Below, piece by piece: positions 1 through 8,736 of a DNA stretch of 64,000 bases. The DNA is taken from positions 558,001 through 622,000 of the forward strand of contig JAITTY010000005.1 in the NCBI GenBank assembly GCA_031286695.1, read 5' to 3'. Position 1 is the stretch's first letter, and each line of letters starts with the position of its first letter. The notes under the pieces are model-generated. The model ran no database searches. It had not been told where the DNA came from and saw nothing but the letters and a program-made list of their open reading frames with translations. Origin of the DNA: Sphingobacterium sp. (lineage in GTDB: Bacteria; Bacteroidota; Bacteroidia; Sphingobacteriales; Sphingobacteriaceae). The position numbers were made by a program, and so were the translations under genes.

Positions 1-65
1 GTTCGGTTATTCCACGAGTGTTTATTTATTGCAATGTAGTTCTCTTCTGGATTGAAATCGATCAT
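1..65 (-). CDS. N-terminus of probable class I methyltransferase (partial)
   Basis: An ATG at 65-63 on the minus strand opens a frame that stays open to the left edge, giving 21 codons that begin MIDFNPEENYIAINKHSWNN. The asparagine/tryptophan-rich NKxSWNNR start resembles the first residues of many Bacteroidota SAM-dependent methyltransferases, which open with a short helix before the Rossmann fold. Nothing of the SAM-binding motif lies inside the window, so the function is an inference from about 20 residues. The gene is divergent from the AraC-type regulator, with about 200 bases between the two starts. Confidence 0.45.
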   Translation of the reverse strand, partial: MIDFNPEENYIAINKHSWNNR

Positions 66-263
66 TTTTATTTTTTAATTACATGGTTAATTGCTAACTA
101 AGTTACAACAAAAACCGTAATTCATTCGCATTCATAAAACCTTAATTTAATGGACTAGACAAAAAAATTATCACAAAGGTTCTCTATATTTAAATCGATT
201 ATGAAATACCTGCAACTTGAAGAGAATTAAGTAAAAGCAAGGCCCAGTTACGCGAAGGAAAAA

Positions 264-1088
264 ATGACAATAAAAATCTATAAACCTGATAATGTACTCC
301 TAAAAAGACATATCGAATGCTTTTATATACTTGAAAAAACCACAGAGGAACAACCTACAGTATATTTTACATTTCCTAGTATTTACACTATTGTTACCAT
401 AAGCAAGCAAACCCAAACTGTGGTAACTGGAAATAAAATAATGACCAAACATTGTCCATCTAACAGAATAGAAACTAACCTCGTATGTAACTTTAATGAC
501 CCCGTCCTCATCTGTTACGAAGGAAAAATAAATGAAATCACCACCTACTTTAAACCCCTTGGGATAAATGCTTTCATAACAAAGGACCTAAGATATTATA
601 GCCATGGAACATTCCCCGATTTTAATCCATACATGGATTATAAAGATGCGATGAGCTACATTCTTTCGATAGATGACAATTGTGAAAGAATAAAGGCCTT
701 AGAAGCTTATTGGCTCTCAAAATTAGGGGTATTTGAAAATTCTTTGCTAGAAAACGTGATTTCCGAAATGTTAAATAAAGCGAACCTAAATCAATCCATG
801 GCAGAATTCTCATTAAAAACAGGGCGTTCAAGAATGACAATAAACAAGCATTTTGATCAGCATATCTGTAAAACACCCTCCCAATTCAAAAAAATAATCA
901 GATTCCGCACAGCTATTCAAAGTCAACTGGACGACAGAAACAAAATTGGCCTTTCATATCATCTGGATTACTTCGACCAATCCCATATGATCAGAGATTT
1001 TAAAAAATTGACAGGTTTTACACCAAAAGTTTTCTTTTCCAAGATATCGCATCTTGAACGAGGCCAAATAAAATGGATTTTTATCTAG
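264..1088 (+). CDS. AraC family transcriptional regulator
   Basis: This 274-residue protein has a unique N-terminal half (about 1-160) and a C-terminal AraC/XylS DNA-binding domain (about 165-270). The first helix-turn-helix lies near residues 178-197 (MAEFSLKTGRSRMTINKHF). The second, with the family signature DQSHMIRDFKKLTGFTP, lies at 238-254. AraC proteins of this type sense a small molecule through the N-terminal region and activate nearby genes; the ligand cannot be read from the sequence. The ATG follows a purine-rich GCGAAGGAAAAA. It is divergent from the methyltransferase at the left edge, a possible target, and is followed after 75 bases by a serine hydrolase gene. Confidence 0.85.
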   Translation: MTIKIYKPDNVLLKRHIECFYILEKTTEEQPTVYFTFPSIYTIVTISKQTQTVVTGNKIMTKHCPSNRIETNLVCNFNDPVLICYEGKINEITTYFKPLGINAFITKDLRYYSHGTFPDFNPYMDYKDAMSYILSIDDNCERIKALEAYWLSKLGVFENSLLENVISEMLNKANLNQSMAEFSLKTGRSRMTINKHFDQHICKTPSQFKKIIRFRTAIQSQLDDRNKIGLSYHLDYFDQSHMIRDFKKLTGFTPKVFFSKISHLERGQIKWIFI

Positions 1089-1163
1089 CCGCTTTACAAA
1101 AATACAATCATGCAAGCTCATTAAATAGTAACATTGCTTCACAATAACTTATACAATACTTTT

Positions 1164-2468
1164 ATGAAGCTATTAATTCTACTCATCCTGTGCCCTATTT
1201 TTCTATATGGACAAGAAAAAACATCAGCTAAACTTGCAAAATATATGCAAGCGCAGGTCGAAGTAAATAACTTTAGCGGAACCGTGCTCGTTATAAAAAA
1301 CAACACTATTTTGCTAAAGAAAGCCTATGGTCTCGCAGATTATGAATGGAATGTCAAAAATACAATAGAAACCAAATTCCAATTAGCATCGGTCACAAAA
1401 CAGTTCACAGCAGCGGCTATTCTCCAGTTGATAGACATCGGAAAGTTATCCCTAAATGATAAACTCAGTAAGTTTTTCCCCGATTATCCAAAAGGCGATA
1501 GTATCAGTATCCACATGTTGCTGTCACATACCTCAGGACTAGCCATGGGTTTCAAGGAAATCGCATTGAGCAGTATAAGCAGCGATTCTGCTTATACTGC
1601 AATCAAGAAAATTCCTTTCGAATTTTCACCGGGTACGAAAAGCTCCTACAGCAATATTGGTTATTATTTGTTAGCTAAAATTATTGAAAAGGTTTCAGGT
1701 GAGCGTTATGAAGCTTTCTTAAAGAAGAATATCTTTGATAAAGTGGGGATGAAGAATACGGGGGTTAGTAACAATGAATCCATCGTCGCAAAAAAAGCAA
1801 AAGTATATTGTCACAACGAGGAAGGGCTAATTCATAATCCTTATATCAACTGGAATATCAACTTGGGCCATGACGGTGTTTATTCAACTGTCGAGGATTT
1901 AGCCTTATGGGACAAAGCCCTCTACGGAACAACCGTCTTGTCTGCCGCAATGAAGAAAAAGATGTTCACCCCATATGGTTCCGAAAATTGGGGCTATGGA
2001 TTTATAATCAATCCGTTTTATAATCACGGACATTATTTGATTGCACATGACGGCGGATTCTTTGGGACAATGACTTCTTTTAATCGATTTACCGACGACA
2101 AACTCTTTGTCACTGTCCTTTCTAATAACGGCTCAGCCTCCCATATCATAGGTTATGGACTTTCTGCAATTGCCCTTGGCAAAGAAGTAGAAATGCCCTA
2201 CAAACATCGTCGGGCCAAAATAGATACGACCATATACAAAAACTATGTGGGTGAGTATGGCAAAATACAGGTGTTAAAAATTGGAGGTAAACTCCATTAT
2301 AATGATGCGGATATTGAACTCATTCCCGAGTCTAAAACAAAATTTTTCAGAGCAGACGACAACGATAGAACCATCGAATTTATTCGGGATAAAACAGGAA
2401 ACTATAATGCCCTTATTTTAACAAAAGGTGGTGTTAAAGAGATTTTTCCGAGATCCATTAAAAATTAA
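1164..2468 (+). CDS. Serine hydrolase, beta-lactamase (class C/PBP4*) family
   Basis: The product of 434 residues is a secreted enzyme of the serine beta-lactamase/penicillin-binding fold. The ATG at 1164 is preferred over an in-frame ATG at 1134 because it places a clean signal peptide (MKLLILLILCPIFLYGQ) at the N-terminus. The catalytic SxxK motif is seen as SVTK (Ser76, Lys79), the YxN motif as YSN (162-164), and an HDGG near residue 300 takes the place of the KTG motif. Such proteins usually act as D-Ala-D-Ala peptidases or esterases; resistance to beta-lactams cannot be inferred. The C-terminal ~90 residues resemble the small beta-barrel domain often attached to this family. Confidence 0.85.
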   Translation: MKLLILLILCPIFLYGQEKTSAKLAKYMQAQVEVNNFSGTVLVIKNNTILLKKAYGLADYEWNVKNTIETKFQLASVTKQFTAAAILQLIDIGKLSLNDKLSKFFPDYPKGDSISIHMLLSHTSGLAMGFKEIALSSISSDSAYTAIKKIPFEFSPGTKSSYSNIGYYLLAKIIEKVSGERYEAFLKKNIFDKVGMKNTGVSNNESIVAKKAKVYCHNEEGLIHNPYINWNINLGHDGVYSTVEDLALWDKALYGTTVLSAAMKKKMFTPYGSENWGYGFIINPFYNHGHYLIAHDGGFFGTMTSFNRFTDDKLFVTVLSNNGSASHIIGYGLSAIALGKEVEMPYKHRRAKIDTTIYKNYVGEYGKIQVLKIGGKLHYNDADIELIPESKTKFFRADDNDRTIEFIRDKTGNYNALILTKGGVKEIFPRSIKN

Positions 2469-2598
2469 TGAACCGCTATGCATACTTCTAACATTAAAAT
2501 TTTAATCTACTATTGGAACCCATAAAGAAAAAAATTAAATTACACCTATATCAGTCTAGCGTTAGATCGGATTATAAAGTATACTAAATTATAAGATA

Positions 2599-3900
2599 TT
2601 GCAACAGATAGATCGGGAACCGAAGAAAGCTAAAAAGAATTTCTTATGGAAGTCTTTTATATTATGCCTAGTCTTTATGACAGCATATCTTATCAGTTTT
2701 TTCATTTTTGATCTTAGCAACAGTGAGCAGCTGAATTATATTATTTTTTCACCTCTTGCACTCGTGTCGAGCTGGATATTCTTTTATTTCTTTTTGCAAC
2801 TAAAAGGTACCAAAAGCTTGAAATATTACCTGCTTGCATGGATGCTAATAGCCTTCGCCATTATTTATACGAATGGTATTTTTGATCTCGATATTCGACT
2901 TCAGAATTTCTTCCATTCTTCAAAGCTACCGAAGGAATATAGACAATATGTCGATATTAACAAGCCCAAAAACCGATTCGGAAAACATGAAATTATACTC
3001 TTCAAAGCAAGCGACCGTCCTATAGACCAGTTTTTAACGAAAAACAATGAACTAATCATTCACAGTTTGACCACAGCTACACATTCTAATACTCCATCAC
3101 CAATCATTCATACTTTTTATAAACTGGACAAAAACGGCAACCAGATCGATCAGTATTCCTATAGACAGAACAAAGATGACGAGACAGAAATTCTATTCGA
3201 AGGTTATTTAATCAACGTAACGAAACATTACTTTCGCAACTGGCCGCTAGATGGAGATACGACAAAAAAAACAATCGAACTGTACAATGCCAATCTCAGC
3301 TGGTCCGAAGATCAACAACGTCAGGCGCTAAATGACATTGAAAATAAAGCTGTTTACCTGCTATCGGAGAAAATCTATGGTTTTGATCACCACGATTCTA
3401 AAAGTTACTTAAAAAAAACCTACTTAATGAACGGCAAATGGCACACGCTGTGTGAGAATATTTCGGATGATAATGAGTTTGCTCCACAGACCGAATCAAA
3501 AGGTCGCACCATGAATGATCTTTTTGGTCACTGGGAGAAGAATGAATGGCTAACGAATACCGCTCCAGCCAATGTACAATCTCTTTATTATCAAAAAATC
3601 AAACGTATACGCAACAGACATGATACCAAAAGTGGAAAGTATGCACCTGGAGACGTTTGGCAAGGCTGCCTATTCTCACAGCTTATTATCGAAAATGATA
3701 CCTTAAAATTTAAGGATAGTTTATATCTCGACGAACAATGGCATTGGTCACAGATAGAAATCAACAATAGGAATATAGGGGGTCTAACTTTTGAAGATAC
3801 CGAACAATTTCATACCTATGGTTATTACTCAAATCCGGCTTTAACTTATCAGCTTTTCACCAATCAGCGCAACAGGCTTTATTTGATAAAAAGACTGTGA
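2599..3900 (+). CDS. Unknown membrane protein with large soluble domain
   Basis: This product of 433 residues is not recognised. The N-terminal 110 residues hold three hydrophobic segments (about 18-36, 46-68, 75-92), so it is an inner-membrane protein. The remaining ~320 residues are polar and rich in aromatic and charged residues, with no familiar motif. The start is TTG at 2599: a stop codon lies 24 bases upstream in frame and no ATG occurs before codon 27, which would delete the first membrane segment. It has its own 130-base upstream gap and is followed by a 167-base gap, so it is probably monocistronic. Confidence 0.6.
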   Translation: MQQIDREPKKAKKNFLWKSFILCLVFMTAYLISFFIFDLSNSEQLNYIIFSPLALVSSWIFFYFFLQLKGTKSLKYYLLAWMLIAFAIIYTNGIFDLDIRLQNFFHSSKLPKEYRQYVDINKPKNRFGKHEIILFKASDRPIDQFLTKNNELIIHSLTTATHSNTPSPIIHTFYKLDKNGNQIDQYSYRQNKDDETEILFEGYLINVTKHYFRNWPLDGDTTKKTIELYNANLSWSEDQQRQALNDIENKAVYLLSEKIYGFDHHDSKSYLKKTYLMNGKWHTLCENISDDNEFAPQTESKGRTMNDLFGHWEKNEWLTNTAPANVQSLYYQKIKRIRNRHDTKSGKYAPGDVWQGCLFSQLIIENDTLKFKDSLYLDEQWHWSQIEINNRNIGGLTFEDTEQFHTYGYYSNPALTYQLFTNQRNRLYLIKRL

Positions 3901-4067
3901 CCTTTACATCTGTCTTGATAAATTTCACCTTTCAAATACAAGCTAACTTTTCACAATCCAAAATAATGACTATATTACAAGAAATCAATTTTGTGAAAAT
4001 ATAGCCAATTTGGCAGCCATTGGATCCTAGTTGAAATAAAATTCAGGTATAGAAGGAAATACATCAT

Positions 4068-5126
4068 ATGAACAAAAGATATTTTTTCTACGTCATTATC
4101 ATCATTGGCCTATTCACCTCGTGTGGCCTCATCCATAATCTTCCTGATTCGGCTTCTCCCAATACCGGAGCAGATCCTAATTTATGGTATTCATTTGTGG
4201 ATCAAAATGGTAATTTCTACCCCGACAACTGGAAGAAAAACTATGGAATCCCGTCGAATAAAGCTGCTCGGGATCCTTATTCTCTTATGAAAATTGCCAC
4301 CGACAAAGGTGACCGCGAACAATTACTCGCTTTTGAACGCGGCAACATGCTGCGTCTGTCAAAACGTATTGCTCCCAAGAAACGTGTTTTTATTTTGGTC
4401 CATGGCTTCAATGCTGATGAAGAATCAGTCGTAAAACAATATAAATATATTGCCGATCATATCGTTACAAACCCCAAAACCGATGAGATCATTCGATTTT
4501 ATTGGGACGGTTTACGATCAACTTCCCCTTTTCGATCTGCAAAAAATTGGTTCTCAGCAGCCTCTTTTAGCCAGATGGCGGGTGAATTCGGATTACGGCG
4601 CATACTTAACAATATGGCCGATAAGGATGTTTTTATCATATCGCATAGCCGTGGTGCATCTGTTGTAATGAGCGCAATTTCAAATCCCGAATACAATAGT
4701 TCATTTTCCGCTCAGGCTAAAGACATTCACAATGTCGATATCGAGCGGGCAAAGCCATTGCTGGAAAACAAAAACAGGATTACCTGCATCATGCTGGCGC
4801 CAGCAATAGGCCTTTCCGAATTTCAATATACTGACACAACAACTAATACAAAAAAATTTGTCGATCTGAGCACACAAGTAAAGAAAATACATATCACGAT
4901 TAATGGCACTGACAAAATGTTAAAGAAATTTTTCGGATTTCTATCCAACAAACTTAACCCAACTGATCTAGGGTATAAAGAGGAGAGCTTTAATGCGCTT
5001 AAGAAAAACTATACGATCTTTTCGATGACGGATTTTACAGGAATGTCAAGTCACGATTTTAGTCGCTACATACGAGATCCCAAGTTCAAGCAAATGCTGC
5101 GGGAAGAATCAATTCAAGTACAATAA
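4068..5126 (+). CDS. Lipoprotein with alpha/beta-hydrolase fold
   Basis: The 352-residue protein begins with a lipoprotein signal peptide ending in the lipobox TSCG (Cys19), so it should be membrane-anchored outside the cytoplasm. An alpha/beta-hydrolase core follows: the beta-strand/oxyanion segment RVFILVHGFN (106-115) and a nucleophile elbow SHSRG with Ser194. A candidate catalytic histidine is in SSHDF near the C-terminus. The layout recalls DUF900-type esterase/lipase proteins, but the substrate is unknown. The start is supported by a purine-rich AGAAGGAAA upstream of the ATG. It converges on the DUF6624-like gene with a 90-base gap lacking an obvious terminator. Confidence 0.75.
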   Translation: MNKRYFFYVIIIIGLFTSCGLIHNLPDSASPNTGADPNLWYSFVDQNGNFYPDNWKKNYGIPSNKAARDPYSLMKIATDKGDREQLLAFERGNMLRLSKRIAPKKRVFILVHGFNADEESVVKQYKYIADHIVTNPKTDEIIRFYWDGLRSTSPFRSAKNWFSAASFSQMAGEFGLRRILNNMADKDVFIISHSRGASVVMSAISNPEYNSSFSAQAKDIHNVDIERAKPLLENKNRITCIMLAPAIGLSEFQYTDTTTNTKKFVDLSTQVKKIHITINGTDKMLKKFFGFLSNKLNPTDLGYKEESFNALKKNYTIFSMTDFTGMSSHDFSRYIRDPKFKQMLREESIQVQ

Positions 5127-5216
5127 GTTGTTAGTCCCGCTGCGCATCTTGCTCTTCGCTCCGAGAAGTTGCGGATAACATTATATGGAATCAAACTAAT
5201 AAACTGAGAAAACTAA

Positions 5217-6179
5217 CTATTTTCTTGATTTAACAGATCTTTCTGTATATAATTTTTCGATTCGGCCAAGATCCTTTTTATACGCCTCAAGATTCCACGT
5301 CATCCCAAACTCCTCAAGATACTCGTTCAAAGGTTCCAAACCTATTTCTTTCCTTAAGACATCGACTTTGTCAGGGTCCTGTAAAGGAACTATATAAGCA
5401 TCTTTCGGTCCGATGGAAGTAATCGTTTGTGTGCCATAGATCTGCTTCTTTCCCTGGTTCATTAAAATTCTATCCGTTAAAAAAGCGAAATGCCAAGGCT
5501 CCGCATTTCCATTTTTAACCGCCGCCTCGAGGATAGGCAGATATTTATTTTGAACAAGTAAATCATCAATGTGCTGAATTCCCAAGAATAGCGTTTCGTT
5601 GCCTTCGCTTCCGATCTTATCTTTTCCAAGCCATCCATTTTGATCAACAATCTTAGCAACCACAGTGGCACTCTCGACATCGATTTTGTTCATTTGAGTT
5701 TGAATCTTTCTGATCAAAACTATATCGTTTGAATGCGTTTTTTGAGCAGTCAACAAAATCAATCGGATACTTTGGTCTCGCTTCTTTAAAGATACGAGTT
5801 CTTCCCTGACCGGATTATTATAGTGAGATTTAACTCGCTTAATTTGTTCCTCAACTTTCTTCCAGCTTACCAATCCATGAAGGGGTAAAAAGTCTTTTTC
5901 AAGGAGTATTTCATCCAGAAAATATCCTTCAGTAATCAAACTATCGATATTTTCAATCGCCTTCTCAAAATGTTTTTTTTGAATCTCACTAGTTGCAGCG
6001 GTATAAAATGGAACATTTTCTTTCAAATATGCATTCCATATTTCAGGATAGCTTCTTTCAAAGTTTGCATACGCATCGTTCGCTATCAGCCCAATGGATT
6101 TGTCAATGAGCTGGGCCGAATTTTGAGCCAAACTATGGTTAACAATAAATAAGAGAATAATTAATAATTGAATTTTCAT
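5217..6179 (-). CDS. Secreted DUF6624-like protein
   Basis: A signal peptide (about 1-18, ending SLAQ) precedes a helical region and then a domain at about 125-260 that resembles DUF6624. The recognisable signature is FLTDRILMNQGKKQIYGTQ (233-251). No catalytic residues are known for this family. Length (320 residues) suits a family in which the domain sits behind a variable N-terminal region. It lies directly downstream of the polyketide operon on the same strand but is separated from it by a hairpin at 6210-6239, so it is probably transcribed separately. The family match is from memory of the signature; the function is unknown. Confidence 0.65.
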   Translation of the reverse strand: MKIQLLIILLFIVNHSLAQNSAQLIDKSIGLIANDAYANFERSYPEIWNAYLKENVPFYTAATSEIQKKHFEKAIENIDSLITEGYFLDEILLEKDFLPLHGLVSWKKVEEQIKRVKSHYNNPVREELVSLKKRDQSIRLILLTAQKTHSNDIVLIRKIQTQMNKIDVESATVVAKIVDQNGWLGKDKIGSEGNETLFLGIQHIDDLLVQNKYLPILEAAVKNGNAEPWHFAFLTDRILMNQGKKQIYGTQTITSIGPKDAYIVPLQDPDKVDVLRKEIGLEPLNEYLEEFGMTWNLEAYKKDLGRIEKLYTERSVKSRK

Positions 6180-6209
6180 TTCTAAGCTCTTTCGTATTTT
6201 TTCAACTCA

Positions 6210-6239
6210 ATAAAAAGGGTAGATTTCAGATCTAACCTT
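6210..6239 (-). terminator. Rho-independent terminator of the type III PKS operon
   Basis: On the minus strand, just past the phosphopantetheinyl transferase stop, two 10-base arms (6239-6230 and 6224-6215) pair with one G-T mismatch position around a 5-base loop and are followed by a run of T. It lies between the last gene of the operon and the DUF6624-like gene. Confidence 0.5.
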
Positions 6240-6256
6240 AGATTTTATATCCGCGT

Positions 6257-6757
6257 TTAAAGTACGGCAACTATTTTCTCAAAACGGCCGTGATTACTTA
6301 TAGAAGCTGGTAACAGCTGCTTTTGTCCCTCTAGTGTAATACCCGGCAAACCGAACGAATCTTTAACAATTGTGCATCTTTTGATTTCCACCACATGCTC
6401 CAAATGGTCCAATACCTTAACGGCTATAGTATGTATAAAATCAGGACAAACAATGGTCTTGGTATAATAACGATTCTCTGCACAGAAGACCTCTCCTACA
6501 GCGGTACCGCAAGACCTTTCAACAAAGGAACACAGCAATTTAATAGGTGCATATTTTCTGCTACCCGTCTCTCTATTCCATATTTTGTAAGCAGCTTCTT
6601 TCATACTCCACAAAAGCCACACAACAATCTCCTGATCGTCACTATTGGCTATTAACAGCTGCTCGTTTTCACTAAATATCTTGTTAATAAACCCGCGACG
6701 TCTCCAATTGCTGTCTTTTTTGGATTGAACTAGATCGACAATGTCATTACCAATCAT
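6257..6757 (-). CDS. 4'-phosphopantetheinyl transferase
   Basis: This 166-residue protein moves the phosphopantetheine arm of coenzyme A onto the serine of a carrier protein. The family's two metal-binding motifs are visible: GNDIVDL at residues 3-9 (Asp5, Asp8) and WSMKEAAYK at 50-58, with the catalytic Glu54. It is shorter than Sfp-type enzymes (~230 residues) and closer in length to AcpS-like forms. Its ATG overlaps the stop of the acyl carrier protein gene by four bases (ATGA), so the two are translationally coupled and this enzyme is very likely the activator of that carrier. It is the last gene of the type III PKS operon. Confidence 0.88.
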   Translation of the reverse strand: MIGNDIVDLVQSKKDSNWRRRGFINKIFSENEQLLIANSDDQEIVVWLLWSMKEAAYKIWNRETGSRKYAPIKLLCSFVERSCGTAVGEVFCAENRYYTKTIVCPDFIHTIAVKVLDHLEHVVEIKRCTIVKDSFGLPGITLEGQKQLLPASISNHGRFEKIVAVL

Positions 6758-7008
6758 TTTTCATTAAGCTTGGTTTCTATAATATCGATTGCCGCCCTTA
6801 CATTGAGCATACGTTCCATATCAGCATTTTCAATAACTATCTCGAATTGCTCTTCAATATCCAGTACAATATCAACCAGATTAGCGGAATTGATTTGCAG
6901 ATCATGAATAAAATCAGTTTCTTCGGAAAGCTTTCCAAATGCTTCTTCGTTTGTCGTATAAGGTGCTATAATAGGTTTTAAAGCATTGATCAGTTCTTCT
7001 CTATTCAT
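6754..7008 (-). CDS. Acyl carrier protein
   Basis: The product is a small acidic four-helix carrier of 84 residues. The attachment serine is Ser41 in the segment DLQINSANLVDIVLDIEEQF, at the start of helix II. The residue before it is Asn, not the Asp of the usual DSL motif, which marks it as a specialised carrier rather than the housekeeping fatty-acid ACP. The ATG at 7008 overlaps the ketosynthase stop by eight bases and is preferred to a TTG 15 bases upstream. It lies between the ketosynthase and the phosphopantetheinyl transferase, and should carry the growing acyl or polyketide chain for this operon. Confidence 0.9.
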   Translation of the reverse strand: MNREELINALKPIIAPYTTNEEAFGKLSEETDFIHDLQINSANLVDIVLDIEEQFEIVIENADMERMLNVRAAIDIIETKLNEK

Positions 7009-8284
7009 ATGGCAAGTTATCAAATTTTTTAAATATTAAGCAAGCATTCACATCCCCAAATCCAAAACTTGCCTTGGCAATAATTTGAGGAGCAAAACTT
7101 CTTGTGTGCATAGGTACGTTTGATGGATCTATCAGTGCAGCAATTTCAGGATGTAGGTCAAGACAATTACTGTTTCCAAATATGAAACCGTGATATAGCT
7201 GCAATACCGTAGCTACGCTTTCTATACTACCAGCTGCACTGAGACAATGTCCAGTCATACCCTTTAGTGAGTTTATAAAAGGAAAATCCTTCCCCTTACG
7301 TCCAAGAGCCTCAATCCAGTTTTCTATTTCAAAAGCATCTTTAACGGTTGCTGTCAAATGGCCATTTATAGCATCGACATCTAAAGCGGAAACACCTGAA
7401 TTTTTCAAGGCCTCAATAATACACCGGCGAACAGCTTCAGCATTAGGAGCGGTCATACTACCTGTCCCCCGCTGCCCTCCGGAATTTACCTCACCACCCA
7501 ACAACTCACCATATATCGTCGTCTTTCGCGCTAAAGCACTTTCCAAATCTTCCAATAGCAAAGCTCCTGCGCCGCTGCCGGGCACAAACCCTCCGGCTGT
7601 CGCACTCATCGGACGAGACCCTTCATGCGGACGATCATTATAATGCGAACTACACACGCGTAATGCATCAAAGCCACCCCAAATATAAGGGCCGCTGTCT
7701 CCGGTGCTGCCTGCTAGCATCCGTTTTGCCCTACCGGATCGAATACGGTCATAGGCCATTAAAATTGCTTCGGTCCCAGTTGCACAGGCAGATGAATTTG
7801 TTGTTACTTGGTTTCCAAGCCCCAATTTGCCGCCCAAATAAGCGCTGACACCACTGTTCATCGTCTGGGCCACAACCGTACTACCTAACCTGCGGGTCTG
7901 CAAATCATCAATTTTATAGATGCTCTCACGAAACTTATCAATACCAGAGCTTCCGGATCCAAAAATGGTTCCACTGTCCCAATCCGGAGCAGATTCATTC
8001 ACTATCGGTAACCCCGCATTTGCCCAAGCCTCCATACCTGCAATGACTCCATATAATATCCCCGTACTGTTAAAACCTCTAAGCTCAAGTTCAGTGAAAT
8101 AACGCCTTTTAAAATCATCCGTTATTTCAGGAGTTCCTGCTATCTGGCAGGAAAACTGTAATTTCTCCAATTGCACATCATGTCGAATACCCGAGACACC
8201 ATCTTTTATCGCTTGGGTAAAAGATGGTAGGCCTACCCCATTCGGTGCTACAACCCCCATTCCTGTAATGACGACTCTCTTCAT
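7001..8284 (-). CDS. Beta-ketoacyl-ACP synthase (FabF-like ketosynthase)
   Basis: This is a condensing enzyme of 427 residues that extends an acyl chain by two carbons from malonyl-ACP. The catalytic triad is intact: Cys167 in SSACATGTEA, His309 in NGHLTATVKD and His346 in TGHCLSAAGS, plus Lys341. Both histidine regions differ from housekeeping FabF (HGTST and GHTLGAAGA), and the C-terminal glycine loop reads FGFGDVNA rather than FGFGGTNA. These changes point to a secondary-metabolism ketosynthase such as those in aryl polyene or resorcinol clusters. It overlaps the dehydratase gene by four bases (ATGA) and the carrier gene by eight. No acyltransferase or ketoreductase gene accompanies it. 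Confidence 0.92.
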   Translation of the reverse strand: MKRVVITGMGVVAPNGVGLPSFTQAIKDGVSGIRHDVQLEKLQFSCQIAGTPEITDDFKRRYFTELELRGFNSTGILYGVIAGMEAWANAGLPIVNESAPDWDSGTIFGSGSSGIDKFRESIYKIDDLQTRRLGSTVVAQTMNSGVSAYLGGKLGLGNQVTTNSSACATGTEAILMAYDRIRSGRAKRMLAGSTGDSGPYIWGGFDALRVCSSHYNDRPHEGSRPMSATAGGFVPGSGAGALLLEDLESALARKTTIYGELLGGEVNSGGQRGTGSMTAPNAEAVRRCIIEALKNSGVSALDVDAINGHLTATVKDAFEIENWIEALGRKGKDFPFINSLKGMTGHCLSAAGSIESVATVLQLYHGFIFGNSNCLDLHPEIAALIDPSNVPMHTRSFAPQIIAKASFGFGDVNACLIFKKFDNLPYE

Positions 8285-8718
8285 AGCTCCTCCGTAATCA
8301 TACCTGCCAATATCCCCTTACAAACCTCCTGTCCGGTTTCATTTTTCATAACGACCTCACATTTTAGTTTACCAAACCTGAAATATACTTTTTTTGAGAA
8401 CACGGTAACTCTTTCCTTCGGATACACAGGCTTTAAAAATTCAATTTCAGTCGAAGTCAACGCTATAGCAGCGCTTGCCTTAACCTCCTTATCCAGCAAA
8501 AAAATTCCCAGACAGGCTAGACCTATCTGCGCCATCGTTTCGATCAAAATAACTCCTGGAGTAATCGCTTTACCATAAAAATGGCCTCTATAAAAATCCA
8601 GATTTTCATTAAAAGTAAAGGTACCAGCAATACCTTCCTCATCAACTTGAATTAATTCATCAACAAACAAAAAAGGCTCTCTATAGGGCAATTGTGCCAT
8701 TATATCATTCAAATCCAT
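8281..8718 (-). CDS. FabZ-like 3-hydroxyacyl-ACP dehydratase
   Basis: A single hot-dog fold domain of 145 residues. The catalytic pair of FabZ enzymes is present with the right spacing: His46 in YRGHFYGKAITPG and Glu60 in GVILIETMAQIG. It should remove water from 3-hydroxyacyl-ACP to give the trans-2-enoyl form, or act as a related thioester-binding protein. It is encoded 18 bases after the type III PKS and overlaps the ketosynthase by four bases, so it works with the ketosynthase and carrier of this operon. The ketoreductase that would provide its substrate is not in the operon and would have to come from primary metabolism. Confidence 0.85.
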   Translation of the reverse strand: MDLNDIMAQLPYREPFLFVDELIQVDEEGIAGTFTFNENLDFYRGHFYGKAITPGVILIETMAQIGLACLGIFLLDKEVKASAAIALTSTEIEFLKPVYPKERVTVFSKKVYFRFGKLKCEVVMKNETGQEVCKGILAGMITEEL

Positions 8719-8736
8719 TGATCAAATTTAAATAAG

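Noticed and set aside
622..876. Minus-strand frames inside the AraC gene
   Set aside because: They overlap a well-supported gene, lack recognisable domains and look like shadows of its codon use.
5127..5216. Possible terminator between the lipoprotein hydrolase and DUF6624-like genes
   Set aside because: Only short, imperfect pairing (CCGC with GCGG) is available and no T run follows.
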